This document shows positions 1 to 9,356 of a DNA stretch of 64,000 bases, piece by piece (the stretch's first letter is position 1; the number at the start of each line of letters is the position of its first letter). The stretch spans positions 27,767,379 through 27,831,378 of the forward strand of contig OX235263.1 of the NCBI GenBank assembly GCA_944472135.2. Reading direction: 5' to 3'. The position numbers and the translations under genes are program-made. The notes below the pieces were generated by a model, which searched no databases, was not told the origin of the DNA, and worked only from the letters and a program-made list of their open reading frames with translations. Source of the stretch: Trichobilharzia regenti. Taxonomy: Eukaryota > Platyhelminthes > Trematoda > Strigeidida > Schistosomatidae.

Positions 1-82
1 ATAATAATAATAGGAGAAGCTTCCCGTACCGCTCACTCAATGAGCGGGTGACCAAATCAACAAATGTGGAATGATGAAGAGA

Positions 83-181
83 ATGAATATCCGCCATCTG
101 CGACAATTGTATTTCGATGAAAATGACCACGTGGAAGGAGACGCGTTGACGTTGTTGTCGGGAATATGTGAAAATCAGTGA
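83..181 (+). CDS. Small conserved ORF of the repeat, 32 codons, function unknown
   Basis: A short ORF beginning MNIRHLRQLYFDEN and ending SGICENQ. The same peptide is open in the tandem copy (1916-2014) and in the inverted copy at 12.6 kb, where it extends upstream in frame. Conservation in three copies, one of them diverged outside this part, is the only reason to list it. No family is recognised. It may be an exon piece of a dispersed element rather than a host gene. Confidence 0.2.
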   Translation: MNIRHLRQLYFDENDHVEGDALTLLSGICENQ

Positions 182-970
182 CAAGCACTCAGTCTCCGTC
201 TACACTTCCGTCGAGATGGTGACTGTCGGCTGTGCAAGAAGAGAACTGAAACAGGTATCTCATGCTGTGCATTATTCCGACTGGCTCAAAATGCTTTACA
301 CAAGCTTTCTGTATAGCCACATCGAATTGAGCCAAACTGCACGAATCCGAACACACTTCGAATAGAGTATGAAGCGTGACACGAAGTCGTTCTACATAGT
401 AGAAATGTAGTTTGAGCTGGGTCAATCAGTATTCGAAAGTCTTACCGGTTGTTGTTTCTTCTTCAACTTGTTCTCTTGTTGTGGGTGTGGCGACTCGCGG
501 CTCTGTCAGAAGAGAAGTAGAAAAGACGTCTCATCAGTTGTCACACCACTGACGTGATAAACTTCAAAATTGCACTTTGCACGTCATCAAGATAATCTGA
601 CTGGACGTGAATTCGACAGACAAGGGTGTTGTCTCACGTCAAGTGGAATATATTCACGTGCTCACAAAACTCACCTTGTGTTGTTGCTTTTTCAGCAATA
701 TTTTTCTTCCCTAAAATGAGAGAGATTGAAAATACACAGTATCACAAATAGCACCAGAGTCGGAATATAACTCCCACAGTGACTGTCAGACTTGTCACAG
801 TCTCTCGCATCAATGTGGAACACACGAAACCGGCTATGTTTCCTACTCGTGTTTCTGAAATACACACGGACTGTCTTCCTTTCACATCGCCTGGATATTC
901 ACCTGAATCCACAGAATTCATATACTCACGTTTTAAATTGCATGTGAACCTATGTGTTATCCATGAGGCT

Positions 971-990
971 CACACACACACACACACACA
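971..990. repeat. (CA)10 microsatellite
   Basis: Twenty bases of uninterrupted CA dinucleotide inside tandem unit 1. The same run of the same length is at 2804-2823 in unit 2; the equal length supports very recent duplication, because microsatellites drift fast. Confidence 0.95.
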
Positions 991-1204
991 TTTCGATTCT
1001 CACTTTCCACCTCACGTCACCAGCCTGCTCCACACACGAGCATGTGACACTCCTCTCACACACACTGTGTAACTTGTTATCACAGGTCAGATTTCACGAA
1101 GAGCACTCAGCATTTCCGCTCACTGATACCACTCATTTGTCTTCAAGCTACAGGTGGAGGTGAAAAGTCGAAAAGATAAGGTCATTGCTGCCTTGAGTAT
1201 AACG

Positions 1205-1292
1205 CCTGAAAATAAGAAAACCCAATGGTCGCCTGTTAACGTACGCTATCCAAAGTATTCTTTATGAAAGGCTGACGTGTAGATTTCATAAC
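1205..1292 (+). repeat. Dispersed repeat piece related to 11724-11811
   Basis: This stretch and 11724-11811 share a core around AATGGTCGCCTGTTAACG with flanking similarity on both sides, at roughly 70-80 percent identity by eye and in the same orientation. It lies in the part of the tandem unit present only once. It suggests the 1,833-bp unit holds an older dispersed element. Confidence 0.6.
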
Positions 1293-1915
1293 ATTGAAGA
1301 ACACAGCATCATGATGAAGATAGATATCACATTGTTGGACTCAACAGAGATCCTCTCTGTCTAGTCGACGTTCACTAGTAGACGAAAACAAGGGTATGTG
1401 CGAATGGGTTGGAAAATTTGCAGGACATAACGTCCGAGTGGAGAAGCACACGACAATTAAGCAGTGATCACAACCATGTCTGACGGTATGCAGACTGAGC
1501 AGTGCAACGCTGGACTCTGATCACACTGAGGGGTTGGTGAATTTGAATTCTGGTCTCCACTCTATTCACTTCCACAAATCGCCTGCATTCCAATCTACTG
1601 AGAGTTCAGGTGTTCCGTTATAGGCACGCCGAGTATCCCTTCCACGAAACAATTCAGACATGCACAATGTGAATGACCTCAGAAACTGACGAAATCCTTG
1701 TGGAATCGCTATGCACATTACGACATTTGTAGCCACACTTGATAAGGAGATTGACACAGTGGGATAGTCGCGTGGATACGAAGTCTGTGAGAACTAGACA
1801 ACAAAGACACAGAGTGACTTTCATATCAGAAGTGGCTGTGAATGTGGAGAAGCTTCCCGTACCGCTCACTCAATGAGCGGGTGACCAAATCAACAAATGT
1901 GGAATGATGAAGAGA

Positions 1916-2014
1916 ATGAATATCCGCCATCTGCGACAATTGTATTTCGATGAAAATGACCACGTGGAAGGAGACGCGTTGACGTTGTTGTCGGGAATAT
2001 GTGAAAATCAGTGA
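1916..2014 (+). CDS. Second copy of the small conserved ORF
   Basis: Identical to the ORF at 83-181, lying at the same place in tandem unit 2. It adds no independent support, because the two units are near-identical recent duplicates. Confidence 0.2.
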   Translation: MNIRHLRQLYFDENDHVEGDALTLLSGICENQ

Positions 2015-2803
2015 CAAGCACTCAGTCTCCGTCTACACTTCCGTCGAGATGGTGACTGTCGGCTGTGCAAGAAGAGAACTGAAACAGGTATCTCATGCTG
2101 TGCATTATTCCGACTGGCTCAAAATGCTTTACACAAGCTTTCTGTATAGCCACATCGAATTGAGCCAAACTGCACGAATCCGAACACACTTCGAATAGAG
2201 TATGAAGCGTGACACGAAGTCGTTCTACATAGTAGAAATGTAGTTTGAGCTGGGTCAATCAGTATTCGAAAGTCTTACCGGTTGTTGTTTCTTCTTCAAC
2301 TTGTTCTCTTGTTGTGGGTGTGGCGACTCGCGGCTCTGTCAGAAGAGAAGTAGAAAAGACGTCTCATCAGTTGTCACACCACTGACGTGATAAACTTCAA
2401 AATTGCACTTTGCACGTCATCAAGATAATCTGACTGGACGTGAATTCGACAGACAAGGGTGTTGTCTCACGTCAAGTGGAATATATTCACGTGCTCACAA
2501 AACTCACCTTGTGTTGTTGCTTTTTCAGCAATATTTTTCTTCCCTAAAATGAGAGAGATTGAAAATACACAGTATCACAAATAGCACCAGAGTCGGAATA
2601 TAACTCCCACAGTGACTGTCAGACTTGTCACAGTCTCTCGCATCAATGTGGAACACACGAAACCGGCTATGTTTCCTACTCGTGTTTCTGAAATACACAC
2701 GGACTGTCTTCCTTTCACATCGCCTGGATATTCACCTGAATCCACAGAATTCATATACTCACGTTTTAAATTGCATGTGAACCTATGTGTTATCCATGAG
2801 GCT

Positions 2804-2823
2804 CACACACACACACACACACA
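2804..2823. repeat. (CA)10 microsatellite, second copy
   Basis: Same CA run as at 971-990, in tandem unit 2. Confidence 0.95.
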
Positions 2824-3039
2824 TTTCGATTCTCACTTTCCACCTCACGTCACCAGCCTGCTCCACACACGAGCATGTGACACTCCTCTCACACACACTG
2901 TGTAACTTGTTATCACAGGTCAGATTTCACGAAGAGCACTCAGCATTTCCGCTCACTGATACCACTCATTTGTATTCAGGGTATAAGTGAAGATAAAGCG
3001 TTTAAAAGTTACGTCCTTCTCACCTATTGTGTAACACTT

Positions 3040-3480
3040 CCTGACAAGTATTCTTTTCTCAGCTTTAATTATGAATACACATTCTTCTTATTTTTTTATT
3101 GGAGCTTTTTTCTTTGGTTGTTTATAGTATCGTTTCTTTTACATTTCTTTAAATCTATCAATTTTTCTGTGTCTTTATTTAATTTTCTTCTCTTTTTTCT
3201 TATTTCGTTTTTCTCCACTGTCTATTTTTGGTTTTTTTATATTTGGATTTCTTCTTGATTGAATTTTCGCCTTTTGTCTTGTGTTTTTTTTCGAATCTAT
3301 TGGAGCATTGATTTTTTCCAACTGTTGCTTTTTCTGTTGTTTACTTTGGATAATTTTTATGGTTTATCCATACTTTTTTCTTTTTATTGGCGAAATTTCA
3401 ATTATTGTTTTATTGATTTTCTGAATATCCATTTGTTTGTTGATTTTCTTTGCTGAATGTTGCATTAATCGCTTATCGCT
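3040..3480. other. Strand-asymmetric T-rich tract
   Basis: About 440 bases very rich in T on the plus strand, with many runs of five or more T and few A or G. It is not a simple-unit repeat. It starts soon after the end of tandem unit 2. The ORF within it is low-complexity Phe/Leu and is not credible as a gene. A similar tract is at 12035-12180. Confidence 0.7.
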
Positions 3481-5144
3481 CCAAATTTCAATGCTTAGTT
3501 TTTTTTTCATCATTCTACAACTTTTTCGTAAGTTGTTGTGCCTATTGAAATGCCTTCTTTACACGTTCTGGTTTTTATTGACGCAATGCATGGTTTAACA
3601 CACTATTCAGAAACCAAAAATCATTCTTAGTGTCATTGTGATTATCACTTTTTTTTGTATGTAGCCGAACGTGAAAACGGAGACGGCAGCTGTCAGATAA
3701 TTGTTTCTCCCAACTGTCTTCAACAAATAGGCATAGATTGCAATGAACATTCACAAGTTACAGAAACTGAAATTGTCACTTCCCATCATTTCTGTCATAT
3801 ACCCTATAATTCTTAAACAGCACACTGATTGTAAATTATCAGACAAAAATATGCTCTCTTTTTACCCAAACATAATAATAATGATAATTTTATGTGTTTA
3901 AAATATAAGAACGCATGTGTGCTATGTGGATATTTTTAAATTCTGGAATATAGCCGTCTTCCTTGTCAAGGTGTTTGTGTGTTATTCAACCGGATAAAAG
4001 TAATGACAATATTGTGCACCACAAATTTTACAACTGCTAAGAAAATTCATTCCAAAAATAATGGCAACAATGTCCCTAGTTTATACGAAGTGGAACGATA
4101 TTAAATTCAGAGTTTGAATTTATTGGGGGCAGTTCGGTTACTCACATAACCAATATTCTGCTGAAATTTACTGACTGTACAGCCTGATGTGGGTTTTGTG
4201 AAGCTTGGCGTCTGTGCAGTGATTTCAACAATTAACTATACCTCCAAATCGATTCATCTAAATACTTCAATTTGCAGCTACGTGCATGTGATTTCAGAGA
4301 GGGGCGCTTGAAAATGTGTGTAACATAATCTACTGTCTGTTGTTTAGAAGTGGAGAAGGATACATAATTTTGGTCTTTATCAATTTATCTGCATAGATGC
4401 AGACTTTCACAGGATACAGAGTGATCGTCTGCAAATGATATTTACATTTCTATACTTACCGATTACTATTGTAATGGAGCATTGGACTTTATTAAATGTG
4501 AACGCGATTTGAATTCTTAGTGATCATAGGTCTACACACTGTCTAACAAACCAGTTGTATTCCTCAGGACAGACGTTTTCAGCAATATGTTGTTCGTCGT
4601 AATGAATGTCACCACGAATCTGTCTAATAAGGCTACACAGTTTCTCTTTTATTTCATACTACACCAAATGATATTTGAAGTAAAATTCATGAGCATGAAA
4701 AGTGTTATTCGAGCACTCAAGCATATCTTCTTCAACTGTTTTGAGTGTTAGATTTTGCCAATGTGACGAATTTCGTAATCAGTCTGTGATCAAAGTATAT
4801 ACACATGTGTCTATGTATATGACTATGTGTATTCACGAGGTTTCGATTAATCAGTGGAGTTTTATGAGTCTGTCTTCAAGTGTTTCCATATGCGTTTTCC
4901 TAATGTCTACACTGACTGCTGTTGTTGTAATCAATCAATTTCATAGAATTGATCAGAAACACATGTGTGTAATGTCAAATTACACAGCTCAATATAACTT
5001 ATGTAAATCAGTTTATATTTGACATGATTGTTACTTTGTGAAGTGATACAGAAATTTATAATATGATACGCCACTGGGACAAAACTGCTTTGAATATACC
5101 GAATCCTACTTGAAACAATAACAATCACATCGAATTGTACTTAC
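3481..5144. other. No clear gene; possible downstream exons of the minus-strand signal-peptide gene
   Basis: AT-rich unique sequence with no recognisable protein. If the exon at 5145-5220 is real, its later exons must lie here on the minus strand. Two weak candidates were noticed: a 24-base piece at about 4461-4484, ending at a GTAAGT donor and in compatible phase 1, and an acceptor with a pyrimidine-rich run at about 4037 followed by a short open stretch. Both could be chance. Confidence 0.3.
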
Positions 5145-5220
5145 CTGCTTCACTCGGCTTGCTGAATACGATGGACAATTGGACAATGAACAACAGTACA
5201 CATAACATATTCTTCATCAT
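5145..5220 (-). CDS. Signal-peptide exon of a putative small secreted protein (micro-exon-gene-like)
   Basis: Read on the minus strand, ATG codons at 5220 and 5217 open a 25-codon stretch beginning MMKNMLCVLLFIVQLSIVFS, a typical signal peptide: short basic start, hydrophobic core and a small residue before a likely cleavage site. It is followed directly by AGCAG|GTAAGT, a strong splice donor in phase 1. A TATA-like box lies about 45 bases upstream of the ATG. A first coding exon holding only a signal peptide and then a donor is the usual layout of small secreted proteins in schistosomes, including micro-exon genes. No later exon can be fixed with confidence, so the mature protein is unknown. 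A chance hydrophobic ORF beside a chance donor is the alternative. Confidence 0.4.
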
Positions 5221-5261
5221 TTTTGTTACAATAATTGTTTGAAAATATATAAACAAGAAAT

Positions 5262-5270
5262 TATATAGAC
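5262..5270 (-). promoter_or_regulatory. TATA-like box upstream of the signal-peptide exon
   Basis: The minus strand reads GTCTATATAA about 45 bases before the ATG at 5220, leaving room for a short 5' leader. A second TATA-like run at about 5244-5251 lies too near the ATG. In AT-rich DNA such boxes are common, so this is only supportive. Confidence 0.25.
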
Positions 5271-7227
5271 TATACACCAAAATATTTCAGCTAATTTACA
5301 CTTGCCACGTGTAAGATCTTCAAGATTTCTAGAAATATTTCAAAATATCACCCCATATCTTTTTGAAGGAATGTGGCGTGATTATAATTTTCATTATAAA
5401 CATAAATGATTTTGTACTGTTCTTCATTTACAAGGTCACCGTAATGAAAGAAAACTAGCTTAACAAAGTATGGTGTTAGGTGATTCCGATCACTGTATAT
5501 TAGGAACTGTACATCACTTCTGAACAAGATATGGAACATTTCCGATGATTTGCACACACCGAAATGTCATTCTCAACATGAAACCACTAAAGCATAAGCA
5601 TTGCTAACAGCTTATCAAGGATATATGAGGAATGAAACGTTTGAATAGTAGTTTTTAGAAGAAAATACAACGTCATATGGTTTTTCTTACTAGTTTTCGC
5701 AAAACATGTGCGTCGAAACTTTGATGCAGCTTGTAGCACATCAGCAGATGATGTGGTCTATGCATTCGGATGTAATCAAAATTCACAAATAGATCATCAG
5801 TGATGGACGAACACTTACGGCAAACATGCGTCTCTCAGGAACAGATGGTAATCACTGATTACACCAACCAGTTAACATTCTCTTATCTTATTTGTAAATG
5901 AGGTCTAGATACATTAGATGAACTGCATAGACATATTCAATGCATGATTGTTCTAAATGTGCACAACATGCTAATGACACATAAATATTCATTTCTACTT
6001 CCAAGCTTTTGACTGAGCTTAAACGCAATACATCTCAATACAATGACTTTCGAAACAAAAGTGAATCACCGAAATTAATTTGAGCCTTCGAAGACTCTGA
6101 TCTATTCATTTTTCGTGAAGGTATCTCCCAGATATATAACACAAACATCATCAATTAATCTCAGTGATGGTTAACATGACTAAACATTATGCTATAGATT
6201 ACAACAACTACGAATGCAATGGTTATGGAGTATATAGGCATGTGAAAGCTCTTGATTTTGTCTACAAAGTGGAACATGCAAACATGACGAAACGACTTAA
6301 GGCTTGTTTAGCATTCCCAATCAGTTATTGAGACATGATATTGGGTGAATAATGGTATATATCAAAATGATGGCAAAACAGATTTTCAGCCAACAAAACA
6401 AAGTTGATTATTGCCCTACGCGTGCAAAATATTTGAAATTACAAATAACTGGATACTGTGGTTGGCTGAAGTAAAACATGCTTCGAAGTTTCCTCATGGA
6501 TTCCTAGGTTCCAAACACCATTCCAAACATACCTACTGAATGAAATCAATAGAGGGAAAGTCATGCTAGATGGACGTCAAGGATTACAGAAGAAGAAGAA
6601 GAAGTTATTCGTTTTGAATCGATTCACCAAGATGTACAACTGATATTTACGTATATGGAAATAAGTGTTGAGAAGAGTCAGTAATCAACTGTCTTGGTAT
6701 CGTTGTGAAGCTGATCAAAAAATTAGAGTAGAAGAAGCTTCGTTGACTGAATGACACCGAATTCATGAAATGTCGAGGTCAATGTCCTTGACACGGTGTG
6801 CAATGTAATTATTAAGCGAGTCGGTACTCGAATTATTCCTCGAGAATTATACTTTCATGATAAATCAATTCACAAAACACTGTCTTCACTTTGCTTGTTA
6901 ATCCGTACTTATAAGAGACACGAAACATTTGACTTAGTCATCTCCGTGAGACTTAAGTCTGCATTATTCCTCGTTGGACCGTGTGCATGAACTCTTTTCT
7001 GCCGTTTTTACAGTGAAGTGGATTTCCTAAATATTTTCTTAATGACCTGAATCACATTGATCCACATTCGCTTGCTAGTGCGATCAGTCGACGTGTGATG
7101 GGATTGAGTGTTATACTGACAGTTTTTGTGTATTAAACTCATGGAATCCTCAATGTTAGATGACTTGATTTAGAATATTGTAGACATGATGGCTACCATA
7201 AGCCCAGTCTTATTAAGACAGATGATT
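5271..7227. other. Intergenic; nothing recognised
   Basis: AT-rich unique sequence. The longest ORF is 64 codons, with no signal peptide, domain or similarity to other parts of the window. A short AAG run at about 6590-6604 is the only simple repeat seen. Confidence 0.5.
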
Positions 7228-7358
7228 ATTTTTATTTTATTTTTCATTACGGCTTGATTCCACACCGTATTTTTGGTACAAGTATGGAATTTTCAGCGTG
7301 GATATCGGTGGCCCAGATTTCGCAGGCCGACCATAGATATCAGGTGTGCGTCGGCGTC

Positions 7359-7368
7359 GGCTCGAACC
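7359..7368 (-). promoter_or_regulatory. RNA polymerase III B box of the SINE
   Basis: The minus strand reads GGTTCGAGCC, matching GGTTCGANNCC but for one missing base, in the T-loop region of the tRNA-like head. Confidence 0.7.
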
Positions 7369-7401
7369 CCGGACCATGTGCGTGGTCGGCGAAAGTCCTA
7401 A

Positions 7402-7412
7402 CCACTGTGCCA
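7402..7412 (-). promoter_or_regulatory. RNA polymerase III A box of the SINE
   Basis: The minus strand reads TGGCACAGTGG, matching the consensus TRGCNNAGTGG, at tRNA positions 8-18. Confidence 0.7.
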
Positions 7413-7500
7413 CCGACGCAAATAATGGGCCAATCCTCGAGGTAATGCAATACGGGGCCGACCCGTGGACGGGGTTGAGCAAGCTCACAGCACCCGTCCG

Positions 7501-8595
7501 TAAGGGAAAAATACAGGTAATTTCATTGGTCTCAGTTTAGAGACCGTTGAAGAAATTGCACTGCAAAGAAAAGATACTACATATGATCTTAGCTCAGAGA
7601 GCCGAGAAGCGATTATGAATTTTGATGAAATTCACGTTAACTGAAGTCGTGAGGATGTCCACAAACACTTGTTATTCTGTTTTGATGACATATTCAAATT
7701 GATCTGATTGTCGTCCTCGGAGTCTGTTTGATTCTTTCCACCTGCAAAATATTATCTTTATCAAGTAACACTGTTTCTATTATTTGATCCGTAAGGTTGT
7801 TTGAAGTTTTTCTGCATTTATGAATACCTCGTTTTCAAATCTGTAGACAGTCAAACGAATCTTACTTTGCTCTTGAATTCTCGGATAACCTAGTGTCTGA
7901 ATAATTGTTGTATCGCCTCACTATGTTGATGGAATAGATTCTATGCAAATCACTATCCTAAATCTCATTCCGTCATGTGAAAGAACCTATCTGTTAAATC
8001 ACTTATAAAATCAAGAGTTAATCACTTCCCACCTCATACTTGATTGAAATATACAGCTGAAGCCCATGATCACAACATTACTGTGAGCCCAAACGACCGA
8101 TGTATGGCACAGAGAGATGTGTGGAATTACTTTCCAGTGAGAAGTGTAATTCTTATTCTTGCTCTTCTATCTAATCGATAATTATTGTTCTGGCAAGTTA
8201 TATGACCTCATATATAAAATAGCGCAAACCTAATGACGGAGAGAAGTACTCTTTATCTTAAGGACAATGCGCAACAATATGAGTTTCATCTTTTTCAGTC
8301 TAAATAAATTCTGAATATGTTTTTAGAGAAAGTAATTGAGTCATATGATGTTTACGATTTAAGCAAAGAAATATAATGGCAGATACATAATTTCATTGTG
8401 GGTTGTTCCACCAGAAATAATGTTGTTTTCACTCATTTACACTTGGTATGTGTGTGGGTTGTACTACTGAGAAATTGAATGTAGGTAGTGATGAGAGCCG
8501 TAATCACAAAACCCGTATGCACATCTACCTGTTGTGCGACATGAAGTTGTAATGTAAATGTACTCTATCCTCAATGTAATTTTCAATTTCGTTTG
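7501..8595. other. Intergenic between the two SINE copies; nothing recognised
   Basis: AT-rich unique sequence with no ORF of note and no repeat seen. Confidence 0.5.
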
Positions 8596-8731
8596 ATTAC
8601 GGCTTGATTCCACACTGTATTTTTGGTACAAGTATGGGATTTTCAGCATGGATATAGGTAGCCCAAATTTCGCAGGCAGACCGTAGTTATCAGCTGTGCG
8701 TCGGTAGGGGATCGAACCTCGGACCATGTGT
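8596..8731 (-). mobile_element. Truncated SINE copy
   Basis: Similar at roughly 85-90 percent to 7246-7381 of the first SINE, in the same orientation. It contains the body and the B box (GGTTCGATCC on the minus strand at 8709-8718) but stops before the A box, so it is 5' truncated, as expected for target-primed insertion. Confidence 0.75.
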
Positions 8732-9071
8732 ATTAATGTGCAAACATTGCTTCAATCGTAGTGTGACAGTTGCTGTATCCTGATTAGTAATTACAGTTAC
8801 ATAGAAGAAGTTGTTCTCATAGGAGACCTATATTATATTATTATTCTGTTAGTTCGGTCTTCACATTGAAGTGAATTAGAAATGAATCTACTCAAGTAAT
8901 TTGACCTGAAATATAGAAGAAAACTGATCGAAGTTTCGTCTGACCATTTCTTATTTTTTAGCTTGAGCTACATTCAGTGTTCTGCAAAAAGACGCATGAC
9001 ATTCAGAGAACAATGATAAGATGAACCTTGATATAAGAATAAAATGTATGCACTGTGGTAGAGTGTAATTC

Positions 9072-9225
9072 CATTATGGGTAAATTTTGTTTTGATAAAG
9101 TCTCACAGTGTTATACAGTAATGTTTACTAATGATTATGAGCAATAAATTGTGTTCGAAACGTCATCAGTAAACATTACTGTATAACACGGTGAGACTTT
9201 ATCAAAACAAAATTTACCCATAATG
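9072..9225. repeat. Near-perfect inverted repeat, 58-bp arms with a 38-bp loop
   Basis: The left arm 9072-9129 and right arm 9168-9225 are reverse complements with a single mismatch in 58. The 38-base spacer shows no pairing I noticed. A transcript from either strand would form a long, nearly perfect hairpin. There is no flanking target duplication or LTR. It may be a local inverted duplication, a small foldback element or a hairpin-RNA source. Confidence 0.9.
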
Positions 9226-9356
9226 AAATAAGATGAACCTGTTTCTGGGTCACAGGTTAAACTGCTATGAGTTTTGTTGCTTCTTATTTTCGAGCAGTTT
9301 CCATTCACATAGACTTCCACGCATGTCAAAATTAGTCCTACACATACAAACAACAT
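9135..9356 (-). CDS. Hypothetical small cysteine-containing ORF with signal-like N terminus
   Basis: A 73-codon minus-strand ORF starting MLFVCVGLILTCVEVYVNG, which resembles a signal peptide, followed by a polar region with spaced cysteines (including ...DKVSPCYTVMF...). The C-terminal third lies in the right arm and loop of the inverted repeat. No family is recognised, no TATA box was seen upstream, and splice sites were not fixed. It may be an exon of a small secreted protein gene or chance. Confidence 0.25.
   Translation of the reverse strand: MLFVCVGLILTCVEVYVNGNCSKIRSNKTHSSLTCDPETGSSYFIMGKFCFDKVSPCYTVMFTDDVSNTIYCS

Larger units (their letters stand above)
13..1845 (+). repeat. Unit 1 of a 1,833-bp tandem duplication
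   Basis: Positions 13-1140 recur at 1846-2973 (shift 1,833) with no difference I could find by eye; every short ORF in the first stretch is repeated residue for residue. Positions 1141-1845 complete the unit and occur once. The left edge is sharp: the window starts with an AAT run and matching begins at 13. The unit has no recognisable protein domain. Part of it (about 86-377) occurs inverted near 12.5 kb and another part (about 1205-1292) near 11.7 kb, so the unit contains dispersed repeat sequence. The near identity implies a recent duplication or an assembly artefact. Confidence 0.9.
1846..2973 (+). repeat. Partial unit 2 of the 1,833-bp tandem duplication
   Basis: This is the second copy of the first 1,128 bases of the unit. 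Identity stops at 2973, where the text changes from the sequence seen after 1140 to a short unique stretch and then a T-rich tract. The array is thus about 1.6 units long here. Confidence 0.9.
7348..7419 (-). other. tRNA-like head of the SINE
   Basis: 72 bases, the length of a tRNA body. The first seven bases (GCGTCGG) pair perfectly with the last seven (CCGACGC), reproducing an acceptor stem. The A box and B box sit at the expected tRNA positions. The D and T stems are imperfect (three of five T-stem pairs), so it is not a functional tRNA gene. The isoacceptor of origin cannot be named from the sequence alone. Confidence 0.75.
7228..7500 (-). mobile_element. tRNA-derived SINE, complete head
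   Basis: On the minus strand this element has a tRNA-like head (7348-7419), a tRNA-unrelated body (about 7250-7347) and an A-rich 3' tail (about 7228-7245). Its body is shared with a truncated copy at 8596-8731, which proves it is dispersed. The exact 5' limit and a target-site duplication were not found, so the right boundary is approximate. SINEs of this layout are transcribed by RNA polymerase III and moved by LINE enzymes; the RTE or CR1 elements in this window could be partners, but that is inference. Confidence 0.75.

Noticed and set aside
168..425. Overlapping ORFs on both strands in the tandem unit (65 and 78 codons)
   Set aside because: They overlap each other on opposite strands, have no domain or splice support, and the second copy is identical only because the DNA is duplicated.
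520..560. CTGATGAG-type sequence, a possible hammerhead ribozyme core
   Set aside because: No GAAA element or closing stems follow at the required distance. Other GATGAG matches in the family LTR lack the conserved CTGATGA core.
779..1072. 97-codon ORF containing the CA microsatellite
   Set aside because: Its C-terminal half is a His-Thr run from the CA repeat; no credible protein feature.
3259..3456. 65-codon Phe/Leu-rich ORF
   Set aside because: Produced by the T-rich tract; low complexity.
7237..7488. 83-codon ORF on the minus strand across the SINE
   Set aside because: It reads through the tRNA-like head; such ORFs are by-products of the SINE.
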